DNA of 64,000 nt, from assembly GCF_037137055.1 (NCBI RefSeq), contig NZ_JBBBNY010000004.1:248001-312000 (forward strand), written 5' to 3'. This document shows, one piece after another, positions 11,032-20,484 of the stretch (positions are counted from its first letter, which is position 1; the number at the start of each line of letters is the position of its first letter). The notes beneath the pieces were generated by a model. That model ran no database searches and was not told the DNA's origin. It saw nothing but the letters and a program-made list of their open reading frames with translations. This DNA comes from Frateuria_A yonginensis (GTDB taxonomy: Bacteria > Pseudomonadota > Gammaproteobacteria > Xanthomonadales > Rhodanobacteraceae). The position numbers and the translations under genes are program-made.

Positions 11032-12936
11032 TTACTTGCGCGGCGCGGCGATCGCGGTCAGCAGGTCCTTGCCGCCGGCACGCACCAGGTGCGGGTACTT
11101 CAGGCCGCCGTGGTAGTCGATCCTGACCGTGCTGTAGACGTCCACGTTCTTGACCAGCAGCTCGACCGGCGCCTGGCTGGTCCGGGCGGCGGTGACCGCG
11201 TCCTTCAGCGCCTCGGGCGAGAAGTCCTTGCCGTTGACCGCGACGATGGTCAGGCCGGGCACCAGGCCGGCCTTGAACGCGGGGCCGTCCCACTGCACGT
11301 CGTAGATGTCGCCACTCTTGGACGCGGACAGGCCCAGCGAGTAGGCCAGGTTCACGTTGTGGCGCAGCGACTCGGCGGCCTTGTCCTCGGCGTTGGGGGT
11401 GTCGGTGTAGACCAGCTTCCAGCCGCCGCGCTCGATGCCGTGCTCGGGCAGTTGGTCGCCGGTGTAGTCCAGCCGCGCGCGCAGGAAGCTCTTCCAGTCG
11501 TAGGGCTGCACCTGGTTGAGCGCGTCCACCACGTCGTCGAACGTGTAGGTCTTGGTGACGTGGCTACCGTTGTCCATGCCGAAGAAGGCGCGGGCGAAAT
11601 CGTCCAGCGAACGCTTGCCGCGGGACAGCTCGCGGATCTGCGTGTCCACGTCCAGCCACAGCAGCTGGCCCTCGGGGTAGAAGTCGGTGCCGCGGCGGTA
11701 GTTGCCCCAGCCGCCGCCGCCGTAGTAGGTGAGCGGCGCGGCGTCGGCGGTGTCCTGCAACGAGCGCCAGGCGCGGCCGGTGCGGGTGGCCATCGCCGCG
11801 GCGATGCTGGCCATCGAATCGCGGTACTGCGCGGCCGTCCACAGGCCTGCGCGCGCGGTGAGCACGCCGGACCAGTAGTCGGTCAGGCCCTCGTAGACCC
11901 ACAGCAGGTCGTCCTCTTCCACGGTGTTGAAGTCCGGCGCCCACAGCTTGGCCGGGCGGCGGAACTTGCCGCACCAGGAGTGCACGTACTCGTGCGGCAT
12001 CAGGCTGGCCATCAGCGTGTAGGACTTCTCGTCGGTCAGCATGTCGGCCGGCAGGCGGTCGTCGCTGGACTGGTGATGCTCCAGGCCGAAGTGGCCGGTG
12101 TGGTCCGACAGCGTCAGCAGGAAGTCGTAATGGTCGTAGTGGTGCGCGCCGAACAGCTTCTCGGTCTGCTCGATCAGTGCGCGATGCTGCGCGAGCTGCT
12201 TGTCGGTGAGCTTGACTTGGGTGGCCTCGTCGGCCACCACGTTGAGGTGCACCGGCACGCCGCCGTTGGGGTTGAGATCGACGCGGTTGAAATGCTCGCC
12301 GGCGATCAGCGGCGAGTCGACGAAGTCGCTGAAGCCCACCGGCTTGAAGGTGGTGGTCGTGCCGTCGCGCGAGGCCACCTCCAGCGCGGTGGCGAACTGC
12401 CAGCCCTTGGGCAGGATCACGGTCGGCTGGATGCGGATCTGCCGCGCGTAGTAGCCGGCCGGGTAGAACGCCACCTGGTTGAATTCCACATCGACCAGGT
12501 TCGGCGTGGACGAGGCACTGGCGCCGAACAGGCCGCCCTCGCCGGGCGAGAGGAACTGGAACTCGAGCTGCAGCTGGTTCGCACCCTCGGGCACCTCCAG
12601 GTGCAACGTGTACATGTCACGCAGGTCGCGCCGCCACGCCACGCGCTTGCCGTTGGCGGTGATCACCAGGCCGGCCAGGTTCTGGATCGGGCCCGACGGC
12701 GAATGTTCGCCCGGGATCCACTGCGGGTAGTACAGCGTGAAGCGGCCCGGCCTGGCCGGGATGGCCTCGTGCACGCGGAAGATCTTCTTCGGCGCGTCGG
12801 TCAGGTCCACCTTGACGGTCAGCATGCCCGGATAGGGCTGATCCACCGGCGCCGGCTTCTCGGCGTGGACAGCCATCGACACGGCCGCGCCCAGCGCGAC
12901 CACCAGCAGTTTCGAACGAAGCTCTTTCACGGACAT
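11032..12936 (-). CDS. M61-family metallopeptidase with PDZ domain (copy 2)
   Basis: 634 residues, same architecture as the next gene downstream: signal peptide (to about A-V-H-A, residue 25), M61 domain, zinc site H315-E-Y-V-H319, following Y-E-G motif, and C-terminal PDZ domain (A-F-K-A-G-L-V...I-V-A-V-N-G-K). I chose ATG 12936 because a strong SD (AGGGGA) and a clean signal peptide follow it; an upstream in-frame ATG at 13020 has neither. The two copies are clearly homologous along their length but diverged, so this is an old tandem duplication. Substrate specificity is unknown. Confidence 0.9.
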   Translation of the reverse strand: MSVKELRSKLLVVALGAAVSMAVHAEKPAPVDQPYPGMLTVKVDLTDAPKKIFRVHEAIPARPGRFTLYYPQWIPGEHSPSGPIQNLAGLVITANGKRVAWRRDLRDMYTLHLEVPEGANQLQLEFQFLSPGEGGLFGASASSTPNLVDVEFNQVAFYPAGYYARQIRIQPTVILPKGWQFATALEVASRDGTTTTFKPVGFSDFVDSPLIAGEHFNRVDLNPNGGVPVHLNVVADEATQVKLTDKQLAQHRALIEQTEKLFGAHHYDHYDFLLTLSDHTGHFGLEHHQSSDDRLPADMLTDEKSYTLMASLMPHEYVHSWCGKFRRPAKLWAPDFNTVEEDDLLWVYEGLTDYWSGVLTARAGLWTAAQYRDSMASIAAAMATRTGRAWRSLQDTADAAPLTYYGGGGWGNYRRGTDFYPEGQLLWLDVDTQIRELSRGKRSLDDFARAFFGMDNGSHVTKTYTFDDVVDALNQVQPYDWKSFLRARLDYTGDQLPEHGIERGGWKLVYTDTPNAEDKAAESLRHNVNLAYSLGLSASKSGDIYDVQWDGPAFKAGLVPGLTIVAVNGKDFSPEALKDAVTAARTSQAPVELLVKNVDVYSTVRIDYHGGLKYPHLVRAGGKDLLTAIAAPRK

Positions 12937-13064
12937 TCCCCTGGCGGACCACGGCGCACACGCGCCCTTACCTGCCAGGCCGACGCCGCTCGGCAACCCG
13001 TTAGCCGACATGACAGGCAACCGATGGTAGGACGAAGGTCACGCCCCTCCCCCTGCCAGAGGTC

Positions 13065-13088
13065 ACGCCGGCGACCATGCGCCGGCGT
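13065..13088. other. GC-rich hairpin downstream of the APC permease
   Basis: ACGCCGGCG and CGCCGGCGT form a perfect 9-bp stem with a 6-nt loop, 16 bases after the permease stop on the minus strand. No T-run follows, so it is not a standard intrinsic terminator. Confidence 0.4.
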
Positions 13089-13103
13089 TCGTGTGATCCG
13101 GCG

Positions 13104-14594
13104 CTAGCCGCGCTCGCGCGCCAGCCGGCTGTGCCGGATGCCGTAGCCGAAGTAGATGACCAGGCCCAGGATCATCCACACCACGAAGCGCTCGATGGTG
13201 ATCGCCGGCAGGCCGCCGAGCAGGATGAAGCGGCCGTCCTGCACCCAGGGCCAGCCGATGATCAGGAACAGCGAGAACAGCATGCCGGCCGGCGCCACCA
13301 GCCACAGCGCGGGCGTGCGGAAGCTGCGCTGGAGCTGCGGCTTGCGCACGCGCAGCACCAGCACCGAGCCGCAGATGATGATGAACGCGGCCAGGGTGCC
13401 GATGTTGACCAGCTCGGCCACCTCGCCGATCGGCAGGAAACCGGCGACCAGCGCCGTGAACACGCCCAGGATCATGGTCGGCCGTGCCGGCGTGCCGTAC
13501 TTCGGATGCACGTGCGAGAACCACTTCGGCAGCAGTCCGTCGCGCGCGAGCGCGAACCAGATGCGCGCCGCGCCGAGCATGAACGCGAACAGCACGCTGG
13601 TGATGCCGGCGATGGCTGCGATCGAGATGATCGCGCGCACCCAGTCCAGCCCCAACGCCTTGAAGGCGGCGTCGACTGGCGCCGGCGAGTTGAGCTGCGT
13701 GTACGGCACCATGCCGGTGAGCACCAGCGAGACGGCCAGGTACAGCGCCATCGACACCGCCAGCGAGAGCAGCACGGCGCGCGGCAGGTCGCGTTGCGGG
13801 TGCCGGGCCTCTTCCGCCGCGGTGGTCAGCGTGTCGTAGCCGAACACGGCGAAGAACACGATGCTGGAGGCGGTCAGCACGCCGCTCCAGCCGAAGTGGC
13901 TGCCGGCGGCGTCGTAGGTCACCGCCGGCACGAACGGATGCCAGTTGGCGGTGTTCACGTAGAACGCGCCCACGCCGATCACCAGCGCCACGCCCACCAC
14001 CTTGACCACCACGATGGCGGTATTGAAGCGCGCGCCCCATTCGGTCTTTACCGTCAGCATCAGCGCGATCAGCAGGGAGATGACCGCGGCGATCAGGTTG
14101 AACACCTTGCCGCTGCCGGGATTGGCCGGGTCGTAGGCGCCCTGCGCCCACAGCGGCAGCTGCACGTGGAAGAGCTGCTCGAGCAGAGCCTGCACGTAGC
14201 CGGACCAGCCGATCGCCACCACGCCCACGATCAGCGCGTACTCGATCAGCAGGTCCCAGCCGATGATCCAGGCGAACAGCTCGCCCAGTACCGCGTAACC
14301 GTAGGTGTAGGCGCTGCCGGTGACCGGGATCATGCCGGAGAACTCGGCGTAGGCCAGCGCGGCGCAGGCGCTGCCCAGGCCGGCCACGATGAAGGAGAGG
14401 ATCACCGCCGGGCCGGCGTTCACCGCCGCCTGCTGCCCGGCCAGCACGAACACGCCCACGCCGATGATCGCGCCGATGCCGATCGCGGTGAGCTGCCACA
14501 ACCCCAGCACGCGACGGAAATCCCTGGCGCCGCCCGCCTCGGCCTGCAGTTGCTCGACCGACTTGTGGCGCACCAGCCTGGCAAGAAAGCCCAT
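13104..14594 (-). CDS. APC-family amino acid permease
   Basis: 496 residues with about 12 hydrophobic segments and the APC superfamily signature near the start (I-G-I-G-A-I-I-G-V-G-V-F-V-L). It resembles the cationic/branched amino acid permease group (YfnA/CAT-like), which imports amino acids through the inner membrane by proton symport; the exact substrate cannot be told. ATG 14594 is preceded by a G-rich SD (GGGGGGAA). The frame extends upstream without a start of better quality. It stands alone, with M61 copy 2 167 bp downstream. Confidence 0.88.
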   Translation of the reverse strand: MGFLARLVRHKSVEQLQAEAGGARDFRRVLGLWQLTAIGIGAIIGVGVFVLAGQQAAVNAGPAVILSFIVAGLGSACAALAYAEFSGMIPVTGSAYTYGYAVLGELFAWIIGWDLLIEYALIVGVVAIGWSGYVQALLEQLFHVQLPLWAQGAYDPANPGSGKVFNLIAAVISLLIALMLTVKTEWGARFNTAIVVVKVVGVALVIGVGAFYVNTANWHPFVPAVTYDAAGSHFGWSGVLTASSIVFFAVFGYDTLTTAAEEARHPQRDLPRAVLLSLAVSMALYLAVSLVLTGMVPYTQLNSPAPVDAAFKALGLDWVRAIISIAAIAGITSVLFAFMLGAARIWFALARDGLLPKWFSHVHPKYGTPARPTMILGVFTALVAGFLPIGEVAELVNIGTLAAFIIICGSVLVLRVRKPQLQRSFRTPALWLVAPAGMLFSLFLIIGWPWVQDGRFILLGGLPAITIERFVVWMILGLVIYFGYGIRHSRLARERG

Positions 14595-14703
14595 CGCGTG
14601 TTTCCCCCCGTGAAAGCGAGCCCGGATCATAACGTGCCCCCGGGCGGTCTCGGCACCGCCGGAGGTCACCGCCACCGTCTCCGATGCTGCGAGGGGATCG
14701 CCG

Positions 14704-15948
14704 CTACCGGGCGCCTGCCCGCGACGGGCCTTCGCGCAGCCAGGGCAAGGCCGCCGCACTGGCCGCGAACAGCAACACCAGGGCCGCTGCCACGCGCCCA
14801 TCCGGATGGGCATCCGCGAACCAGCGGCCCGACCCGGCCAGCACGACGGAGGCCAGCAGTCGCGACGCCTCGATCCAGCGCACGGGCCTTCCTTCCATGA
14901 GCAGGCCGAGGAGCGTCAGGCTGCCGACCAGGTAGGCGGCATAGCCGAGCAGCACCGGCAGGGACGCGGTGGCGCTGATGCCGAGGAAATGCGTGGCCAT
15001 GCCGAGCAGCAGCGCGAACTGGGCCAGGCAGTAGGCCGCGAGCGGGCGCGACAGCGGCGGGTCGAAGCGCTCGCGATGCAGGTCGAAGGTCGGCCTGGGA
15101 AAGCGCGCCGCCACATCCGCCGGGCGCCAGCCGGGCGGCTTGAGCCACACCAGCGCCTTGTCGCGCCAGCGCCGCGCGCGCCACATGTCCTTTGCCGTCG
15201 CCCAGTACACTTCCGCGTTCGCCCACAGCGGATTCCAGCTGCGCAGCGGCGCGCGGGTGCCGTACACGGGCGGGTCCGCGTCGTCCTCCTCGACGAAGGT
15301 GCCGAACAGGCGGTCCCACACGATCAGGATGCCGCCGTAGTTGCGGTCGAGGTAGCGCTCGTTCACCGCGTGATGGGCGCGGTGGTTGGACGGCGAGCAG
15401 AACACGCGGTCGAACCAGCCGAGCCGCCCGACCTGCTCGGTGTGCACCCAGAACTGGTAGAGCAGGTCGACCAGCGCGACCACCGCGAACACCTCGACCG
15501 GAATGCCGGCGAGCGCCATCGGCAGGTAGAACAGCCAGCCCAGCAGCAGGCCGCTGCCGGTCTGGCGCAACGCGGTGGAGAGGTTGTAGTGCTCGCTCTG
15601 GTGATGCACCACGTGCGCGGCCCAGAGCAGGTTCACCTCGTGTCCGGCACGGTGCAGCCAGTAGTAGAGGAAATCGTAGGCGACCAGCGCGGCCAGCCAG
15701 ACGACGACACTGTCGGCCGGCAGCGCGACCGGCGCCCAGTGCGCGGCCACCCAGCCGTAGATTCCGATCGACAGCAGCTTGCCGAACACGCCCACCACCT
15801 GCGAGATGACGCCCAGCCCGATGCTGCTGATCGCATCGTTCAGGCGGTAGGCGGCCCGGCCGCGCAGGCGCGCCACCAGCAGCTCCACGCCGATCAGCGC
15901 GAAGAACACCGGCGTGGCCAGGGTGATGATCCGTTCCTGCAGGTGCAT
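14704..15948 (-). CDS. Sterol desaturase / fatty acid hydroxylase family membrane protein
   Basis: 414 residues. Several membrane segments and the three His clusters of the integral-membrane di-iron hydroxylases: H-R-A-G-H-E, H-V-V-H-H-Q-S-E-H and, further on, N-H-R-A-H-H. This places it in the sterol desaturase superfamily; bacterial members act on sterol-like or fatty acyl lipids, but the substrate is unknown here. The C-terminal ~130 residues add more hydrophobic helices beyond the catalytic domain. ATG 15948 directly precedes the first helix. Confidence 0.88.
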   Translation of the reverse strand: MHLQERIITLATPVFFALIGVELLVARLRGRAAYRLNDAISSIGLGVISQVVGVFGKLLSIGIYGWVAAHWAPVALPADSVVVWLAALVAYDFLYYWLHRAGHEVNLLWAAHVVHHQSEHYNLSTALRQTGSGLLLGWLFYLPMALAGIPVEVFAVVALVDLLYQFWVHTEQVGRLGWFDRVFCSPSNHRAHHAVNERYLDRNYGGILIVWDRLFGTFVEEDDADPPVYGTRAPLRSWNPLWANAEVYWATAKDMWRARRWRDKALVWLKPPGWRPADVAARFPRPTFDLHRERFDPPLSRPLAAYCLAQFALLLGMATHFLGISATASLPVLLGYAAYLVGSLTLLGLLMEGRPVRWIEASRLLASVVLAGSGRWFADAHPDGRVAAALVLLFAASAAALPWLREGPSRAGAR

Positions 15949-16021
15949 GGTGCGCGTCCAGCGACAGAGGCCGTTGCGCGGGCATCGTACTGCGCGCCGT
16001 GCGAGGCGCGCAGCCCGGGCA

Positions 16022-16052
16022 AGAAAAAGGGCCGCAGGAAAACCTGCGGCCC
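16022..16052 (-). terminator. Intrinsic terminator of the Oar-like receptor gene
   Basis: Ten-bp perfect stem GGGCCGCAGG/CCTGCGGCCC (16029-16052) with a 4-nt loop, followed on the minus strand by TTTTTCTT. It sits 43 bases after the receptor stop codon. Confidence 0.85.
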
Positions 16053-16094
16053 TCGGTACGACGGGCTGCGGACAGCCCGGCTTTTCGACTCGTC

Positions 16095-19000
16095 TTAGAA
16101 GTCGTACGACACGCCGAAGCGGACGTAGCGCGGAGTCATCGAGCTGTATGGACGGTTGTAGCTCGGGTTGACGTTGAACGTGTAACCGCTGATCGGATAG
16201 GTCTGCGTCGTGGTCTGCTTGTTGAGCACGTTGTAGACCATCACGTTGAACGCCAGCTTCTTGCCCGCCCACTCAGGACGGTACTCGGCGCTCAGGTCCA
16301 GACGGTAGGTCCACGGCTGGTGCTCCTTGCCCGGCGCAGACGGCTGGCCGTTGCAGAAGTGGTAGTACGGACCGTAGCCCAGACCCGGGTTGCCCTCGTC
16401 CGCGCCGTAGTAGCCGAGGCAGGTCTTCGGCATGCCGGACATGACCACCAGGTTGCCCGACAGCAGCAACTCCGGCGTGAGCTGGTAGGAGCCGTAGGCC
16501 TTGATCTGGTGACGGCGGTCGTTGGACAGGCTGCCGTTGGCGTAGTCCATGACGGCGGCGTAGTCCCAGTCCACCGTGGCCGAGACGTCGTTCTGACCGA
16601 TGTCAGAACGCACCTGGCCCTCGCTGTTGCCGAAGCTGTGCGACCACAGGTAGTCGATCTTGCCGTACCACTTGCCGTCGAACGGATGCTCCAGATACAG
16701 GTTCAGACCGTAGTACTTGCGCTTCATCGTGGTGTTGAAGCCGAAGTCCTTCATGGTCATCGGGACTTCGTAGTAACCGGTGCCATCCGCCTTCGGGATC
16801 ATGAAGACGTTGGTGCGACCCGGGTTGAACAGGTAGCTGCCCTGGATCTCGCCGATGTCGGCCGGATCGATGCCCATCGCTTCCATCTTCGCCTGGATCG
16901 CATAGGAGTCACCGACGTCGTCGATGCCGTTGCGCAGGTTGCGGAAGGTCGCCTTCGCACCATAGGTCCACGACTGATTGAACTGCTTGTCGAAGCCCAG
17001 GATGTACTCGTCCTGGTATTCCGACTTCAGGTTGCGCGCCGCAGCCGTCAGCGGGTCACGCGGCTGGCCGTACTCGCGGTTGCCGGAGATCGGACCGCCG
17101 GTGCTGCTCGGAATCGGGGTCAGCCCCGTGGGAACGCCGTTGGCGTCGATGCCGGTGTAGGTGTAGTACTCGTTCGTGTAGGTCGAAGAACCGGCCGAAC
17201 GCAGCGCCACACTCGCCGGCATGGCGAGATAGTAGCGGCCGGCGTTGCCGTACACCTTGAAGGTGGAATCGCCATTCACGTCCCACGCGAAGCCGATGCG
17301 CGGCGCCCACTGCGGCGAGGTCAGGCGCAGGTACGGCACGCCATCGCCGTTGTTGTTGGTGAACTGGTCATTGCGCAGGCCGATCTTGACCAGCCAGCGG
17401 TCGTTGATCTGCCAGGCATCCTCGATGTACTGCGCACGCTGTTCGGTGGTGACCGAGGCGCCGTTGGTGTAGATGTACTTCGACACGAAGTAGCCACTCT
17501 GGCCGTTGGCCACCGAACCCGGGTTCTGGACCCACGGCTGCGACTGCCAGCTGGCACCGTTCGCATCGGGACCGCCCAGGATCCACTTGCTCGGATCGCC
17601 CACATCGTAATCCCAGGCATAGCCCGGGCCCGACATCAGGTTCTGATCGTTCTCGTCGGAGATCTTCTGGTTGTCGATACCGGCCGTGATCGTGTGGTCA
17701 CCCAGACGGTAGGTCACGTCGAGGCGCAGGTTGGTGTTCTTCGTGCGGTGCGCCGGATCGGTGACATACAGGGCGGTCTGCGGACCGAAGATCGGGCTGC
17801 CGCCGTTAAGCGCCGGGTTCTGCTTGTCGCCGCCAATGACGTAGGCATAGGTCGGGTCGTAGCCCGGCACGGTTTCGTACAGGGTGCCCTTCATCTGGCC
17901 GTACAGCACGCTGACGGTCAGGTCATCGGTGATGTAGCTGGTGAACTTCGCCGAGTACAGGTCCGAACCGTACTTGTGTGAAGTGTCGTAGCTGTTGAAC
18001 GCGCCAGTGCGCAGCGTGTCGTAGTCGAAGTCGTAGATCGAGCCCTGGTAGGACTCCTTGCTCGATGCACCGGTCAGCTCGAGAATGTTGTTCTCGTTGA
18101 TGTTCCAGTCGAGCTTGGCGTACCACTTCGGATCGTCATAACGGTACTGGGTGTTGTACGCAGACGCGTTCGAACCCACGCTGGTACCTTCCTTGCGCTC
18201 GGCTTCGGCCGCCGCGAAGAAGAACAGCTTGTCCTTGATCAGCGGACCGCCAACGTAGCCGGCCACGGTGGTATCCCACGCCTTGTTCTCGTTGCGGTAC
18301 TGGCGCATCTTGCCGGCCGCCGTGCCGCTGACGTAGTAGTAGTTCTTCGGATCGGACTTGAGCGACTTGGGCGTCCACTGGATCTGGCCGCCGAAGTGCC
18401 ATTCGTTGGTGCCGCGCTTGCCCACCTGGCTGATCACACCGCCGTCGGAACGACCGTAGGCGGCACCGTAGCCACCGCTGAGGATCTCCTGCTGGTCGAT
18501 CGCGCCGTACGGCAGGGTCAGGCCACCCAGACCGCTGAGCGGATCGGTCGTGTTGAAGCCGTTGATGTAGTAGGCGTTCTCGGTCACCGAGGAGCCGCCG
18601 AACGAAACCACCGAACCACCGGCGGTGCCGGTGAACAGCGCACTACCTTCCACCACGCCCGGTGCCAGCAGCGCGATCGCTTCGGCGCTACGGGCCAGCG
18701 GCAGCTTGGCCAGCTGCTCGGCGGTGATCACCGTACGGGAGTCCACGCCGGTCACGTCGATCGACGGTAGCGCGTTGGCGCTGACGGTGATCGCCGACAG
18801 GTTCTGGGCATCGGCCGCGCCGGCCGCCGCGAAGGAAACCTGGGTACCGGCGCCCACGCGCAGGGTGACGTTGTTGCGGGTGTCGACCGTCTGGCCGTTC
18901 TGGCGCAGGGTGACCGTGTAGTCGCCCAGCGGCAGCTGGTTGGCCACGAAGCGGCCGCTGGCGTCCACCGGCACTTCGCGGGAGAAGCCGGACGCGTTCT

Positions 19001-19154
19001 GGATCAGGACGGTCTCGCCCTGGGCCGCCGGCGCATCACCGAAGATGCTGCCCGTGGTCGACTGGGCGAAAGCGGCGCCGGCAAAGCCCATGCTCAGGGC
19101 GATGGCCAGGGCCGTCCGGCGGATGACCGGACGATTGGTAACTTGCAAATTCAT
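16095..19154 (-). CDS. Oar-like TonB-dependent receptor with N-terminal carboxypeptidase-regulatory-like domain
   Basis: 1019 residues with a signal peptide (A-A-F-A-Q, about residue 30). Residues ~35-110 form a carboxypeptidase-regulatory-like beta-sandwich (V-D-A-S-G-R-F...L-P-L-G-D-Y-T-V), followed by a plug domain (I-T-V-S-A-N...V-I-T-A-E-Q-L-A-K-L-P) and a large 22-strand-type barrel ending in aromatic F (G-V-S-Y-D-F). This matches Oar-type receptors common in Xanthomonadales; ligands are mostly unknown. SD GGGGAG precedes the ATG. It is monocistronic, with its own terminator. Confidence 0.9.
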   Translation of the reverse strand: MNLQVTNRPVIRRTALAIALSMGFAGAAFAQSTTGSIFGDAPAAQGETVLIQNASGFSREVPVDASGRFVANQLPLGDYTVTLRQNGQTVDTRNNVTLRVGAGTQVSFAAAGAADAQNLSAITVSANALPSIDVTGVDSRTVITAEQLAKLPLARSAEAIALLAPGVVEGSALFTGTAGGSVVSFGGSSVTENAYYINGFNTTDPLSGLGGLTLPYGAIDQQEILSGGYGAAYGRSDGGVISQVGKRGTNEWHFGGQIQWTPKSLKSDPKNYYYVSGTAAGKMRQYRNENKAWDTTVAGYVGGPLIKDKLFFFAAAEAERKEGTSVGSNASAYNTQYRYDDPKWYAKLDWNINENNILELTGASSKESYQGSIYDFDYDTLRTGAFNSYDTSHKYGSDLYSAKFTSYITDDLTVSVLYGQMKGTLYETVPGYDPTYAYVIGGDKQNPALNGGSPIFGPQTALYVTDPAHRTKNTNLRLDVTYRLGDHTITAGIDNQKISDENDQNLMSGPGYAWDYDVGDPSKWILGGPDANGASWQSQPWVQNPGSVANGQSGYFVSKYIYTNGASVTTEQRAQYIEDAWQINDRWLVKIGLRNDQFTNNNGDGVPYLRLTSPQWAPRIGFAWDVNGDSTFKVYGNAGRYYLAMPASVALRSAGSSTYTNEYYTYTGIDANGVPTGLTPIPSSTGGPISGNREYGQPRDPLTAAARNLKSEYQDEYILGFDKQFNQSWTYGAKATFRNLRNGIDDVGDSYAIQAKMEAMGIDPADIGEIQGSYLFNPGRTNVFMIPKADGTGYYEVPMTMKDFGFNTTMKRKYYGLNLYLEHPFDGKWYGKIDYLWSHSFGNSEGQVRSDIGQNDVSATVDWDYAAVMDYANGSLSNDRRHQIKAYGSYQLTPELLLSGNLVVMSGMPKTCLGYYGADEGNPGLGYGPYYHFCNGQPSAPGKEHQPWTYRLDLSAEYRPEWAGKKLAFNVMVYNVLNKQTTTQTYPISGYTFNVNPSYNRPYSSMTPRYVRFGVSYDF

Positions 19155-19348
19155 GCAGAACTCCCCGAAAACCTGTTATCGGATAAAGGACTGGGGCAAT
19201 CACGCACGCCCCTGCGGCAACGAGCACAAGCATCCATCCGCATCCGGATTCCAGGCGTTCCAGGAGTGCCTGCAAGAAGCCACCAGCCGCGTTGGGGGAT
19301 CGACGGGTGACGAGTCAGGCTGTGGGGAAGCGGGGCTCGTTTGACCGA

Positions 19349-19377
19349 ACCTTAAGATTTGCCCAGCAAAAATTCAA
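19349..19377 (-). promoter_or_regulatory. Candidate promoter of the Oar-like receptor
   Basis: Minus-strand TTGAAT, 17-bp spacer, TAAGGT. If real it gives a ~190-nt leader before the receptor. The -10 match is weak (3/6). The rest of the gap 19155-19388 shows no gene. Confidence 0.3.
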
Positions 19378-19388
19378 CATATCGATGG

Positions 19389-20429
19389 TCACGGCAGCCA
19401 ACCCTGCGCCCTGGCGACCGCTCGTCGCCCCAGCGCCGGATCATCCGTGAAGAGCGCGTCGACCCCTGCGGCCAGGTGCGCGGCCATCTCGGCGATCGAG
19501 CCGTCGGCGTTGACCGTGGCCGGCGCGTCGCCCTTCCACAGCGCCGGCGGCAGGAAGGCGTTCTCGGGGCGGAAGGTCCAGGCGTGCACCTCGAGGCCTG
19601 CCGCATGGGCGTCGGCCACCAGCGGAGTGGGCACAGCCAGGGCGCCGCGTGCGTCCAGCGGCAGGATCGCCCGCGACCAGGGGCCGACCGCGTCGGCGTA
19701 GTGCGCCACCTCGCGCAGGCCACGCGGGCTTGCCAGGTCGGCGTATCGCAGCGCGCCGCCGGCCGCCTGCACGTCGAACGGTTGCGCCTGCGGCGCGTCG
19801 AGCAGTTGCAGCAGGCGCACGTTGGGCCGCCCGTCCAGGCGTTCGCGCAGCCAGCGCAGGTTGGCCACCTCGAAGGACTGGATCACGACCGGCAAGGTGC
19901 GCGTGCAGGGGTGCGCCGCCAGCAGGTCGAGCAGGGGCTGCTCCATCGCCAGCCCGAGGCTGCGGAAGTAGGTGCCGTGCTTGATCTCGGGGATCAGGCC
20001 GACCCGGCGGCCGGCCGCCACGGCGGCGGCCAGCAGGCCGAGGATCTCCTCCAGCGTGGCGATCGGATAGCGGCCGTCGTGGGCGATGCCGCGCAACTGC
20101 GGCAGCCGCTCCCGCATGCGCAGGGTCTTCAGCTCGGCGAGCGTGAAGTCCTCGGTGAACCAGCCCTCGACCGGCACGCCATCGATCCGCTTGAGCGTGC
20201 GCCGGGCGGCAAACTCGGGATGGTCGGCGACGTCGGTGGTGGCGCCGATCTCGTTCTCGTGGCGGGCGACCAGCACACCGTCGCGGCTCATCACCAGGTC
20301 CGGCTCGATCAGGTCCGCGCCGTCGTCGATCGCACGTGCGTAAGCCGCCAGCGTGTGCTCGGGCAGGTGGGCGCAGGCGCCGCGGTGCGCGATGACCAGC
20401 GGACTAAGGACGAGGGGGCGTTCGCTCAC
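19389..20429 (-). CDS. Glycerophosphodiester phosphodiesterase
   Basis: 346 residues of the GDPD TIM-barrel family, hydrolysing glycerophosphodiesters to glycerol-3-phosphate and an alcohol. Catalytic motifs: H-R-G near residue 15, I-E-P-D-L (metal Glu/Asp) and A-R-H-E (second His). It has no signal peptide, so it is probably cytoplasmic, though it is longer than UgpQ and has the GlpQ-type insertion. It begins at GTG 20429, 55 bp downstream of nagX on the same strand, so read-through from the GlcNAc genes is possible. Confidence 0.88.
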   Translation of the reverse strand: MSERPLVLSPLVIAHRGACAHLPEHTLAAYARAIDDGADLIEPDLVMSRDGVLVARHENEIGATTDVADHPEFAARRTLKRIDGVPVEGWFTEDFTLAELKTLRMRERLPQLRGIAHDGRYPIATLEEILGLLAAAVAAGRRVGLIPEIKHGTYFRSLGLAMEQPLLDLLAAHPCTRTLPVVIQSFEVANLRWLRERLDGRPNVRLLQLLDAPQAQPFDVQAAGGALRYADLASPRGLREVAHYADAVGPWSRAILPLDARGALAVPTPLVADAHAAGLEVHAWTFRPENAFLPPALWKGDAPATVNADGSIAEMAAHLAAGVDALFTDDPALGRRAVARAQGWLP

Positions 20430-20484
20430 GACAGGCGATCCCGGGGCACTGCAGCCACCTTACAGCGGCACGCGGGGCCGCGAG

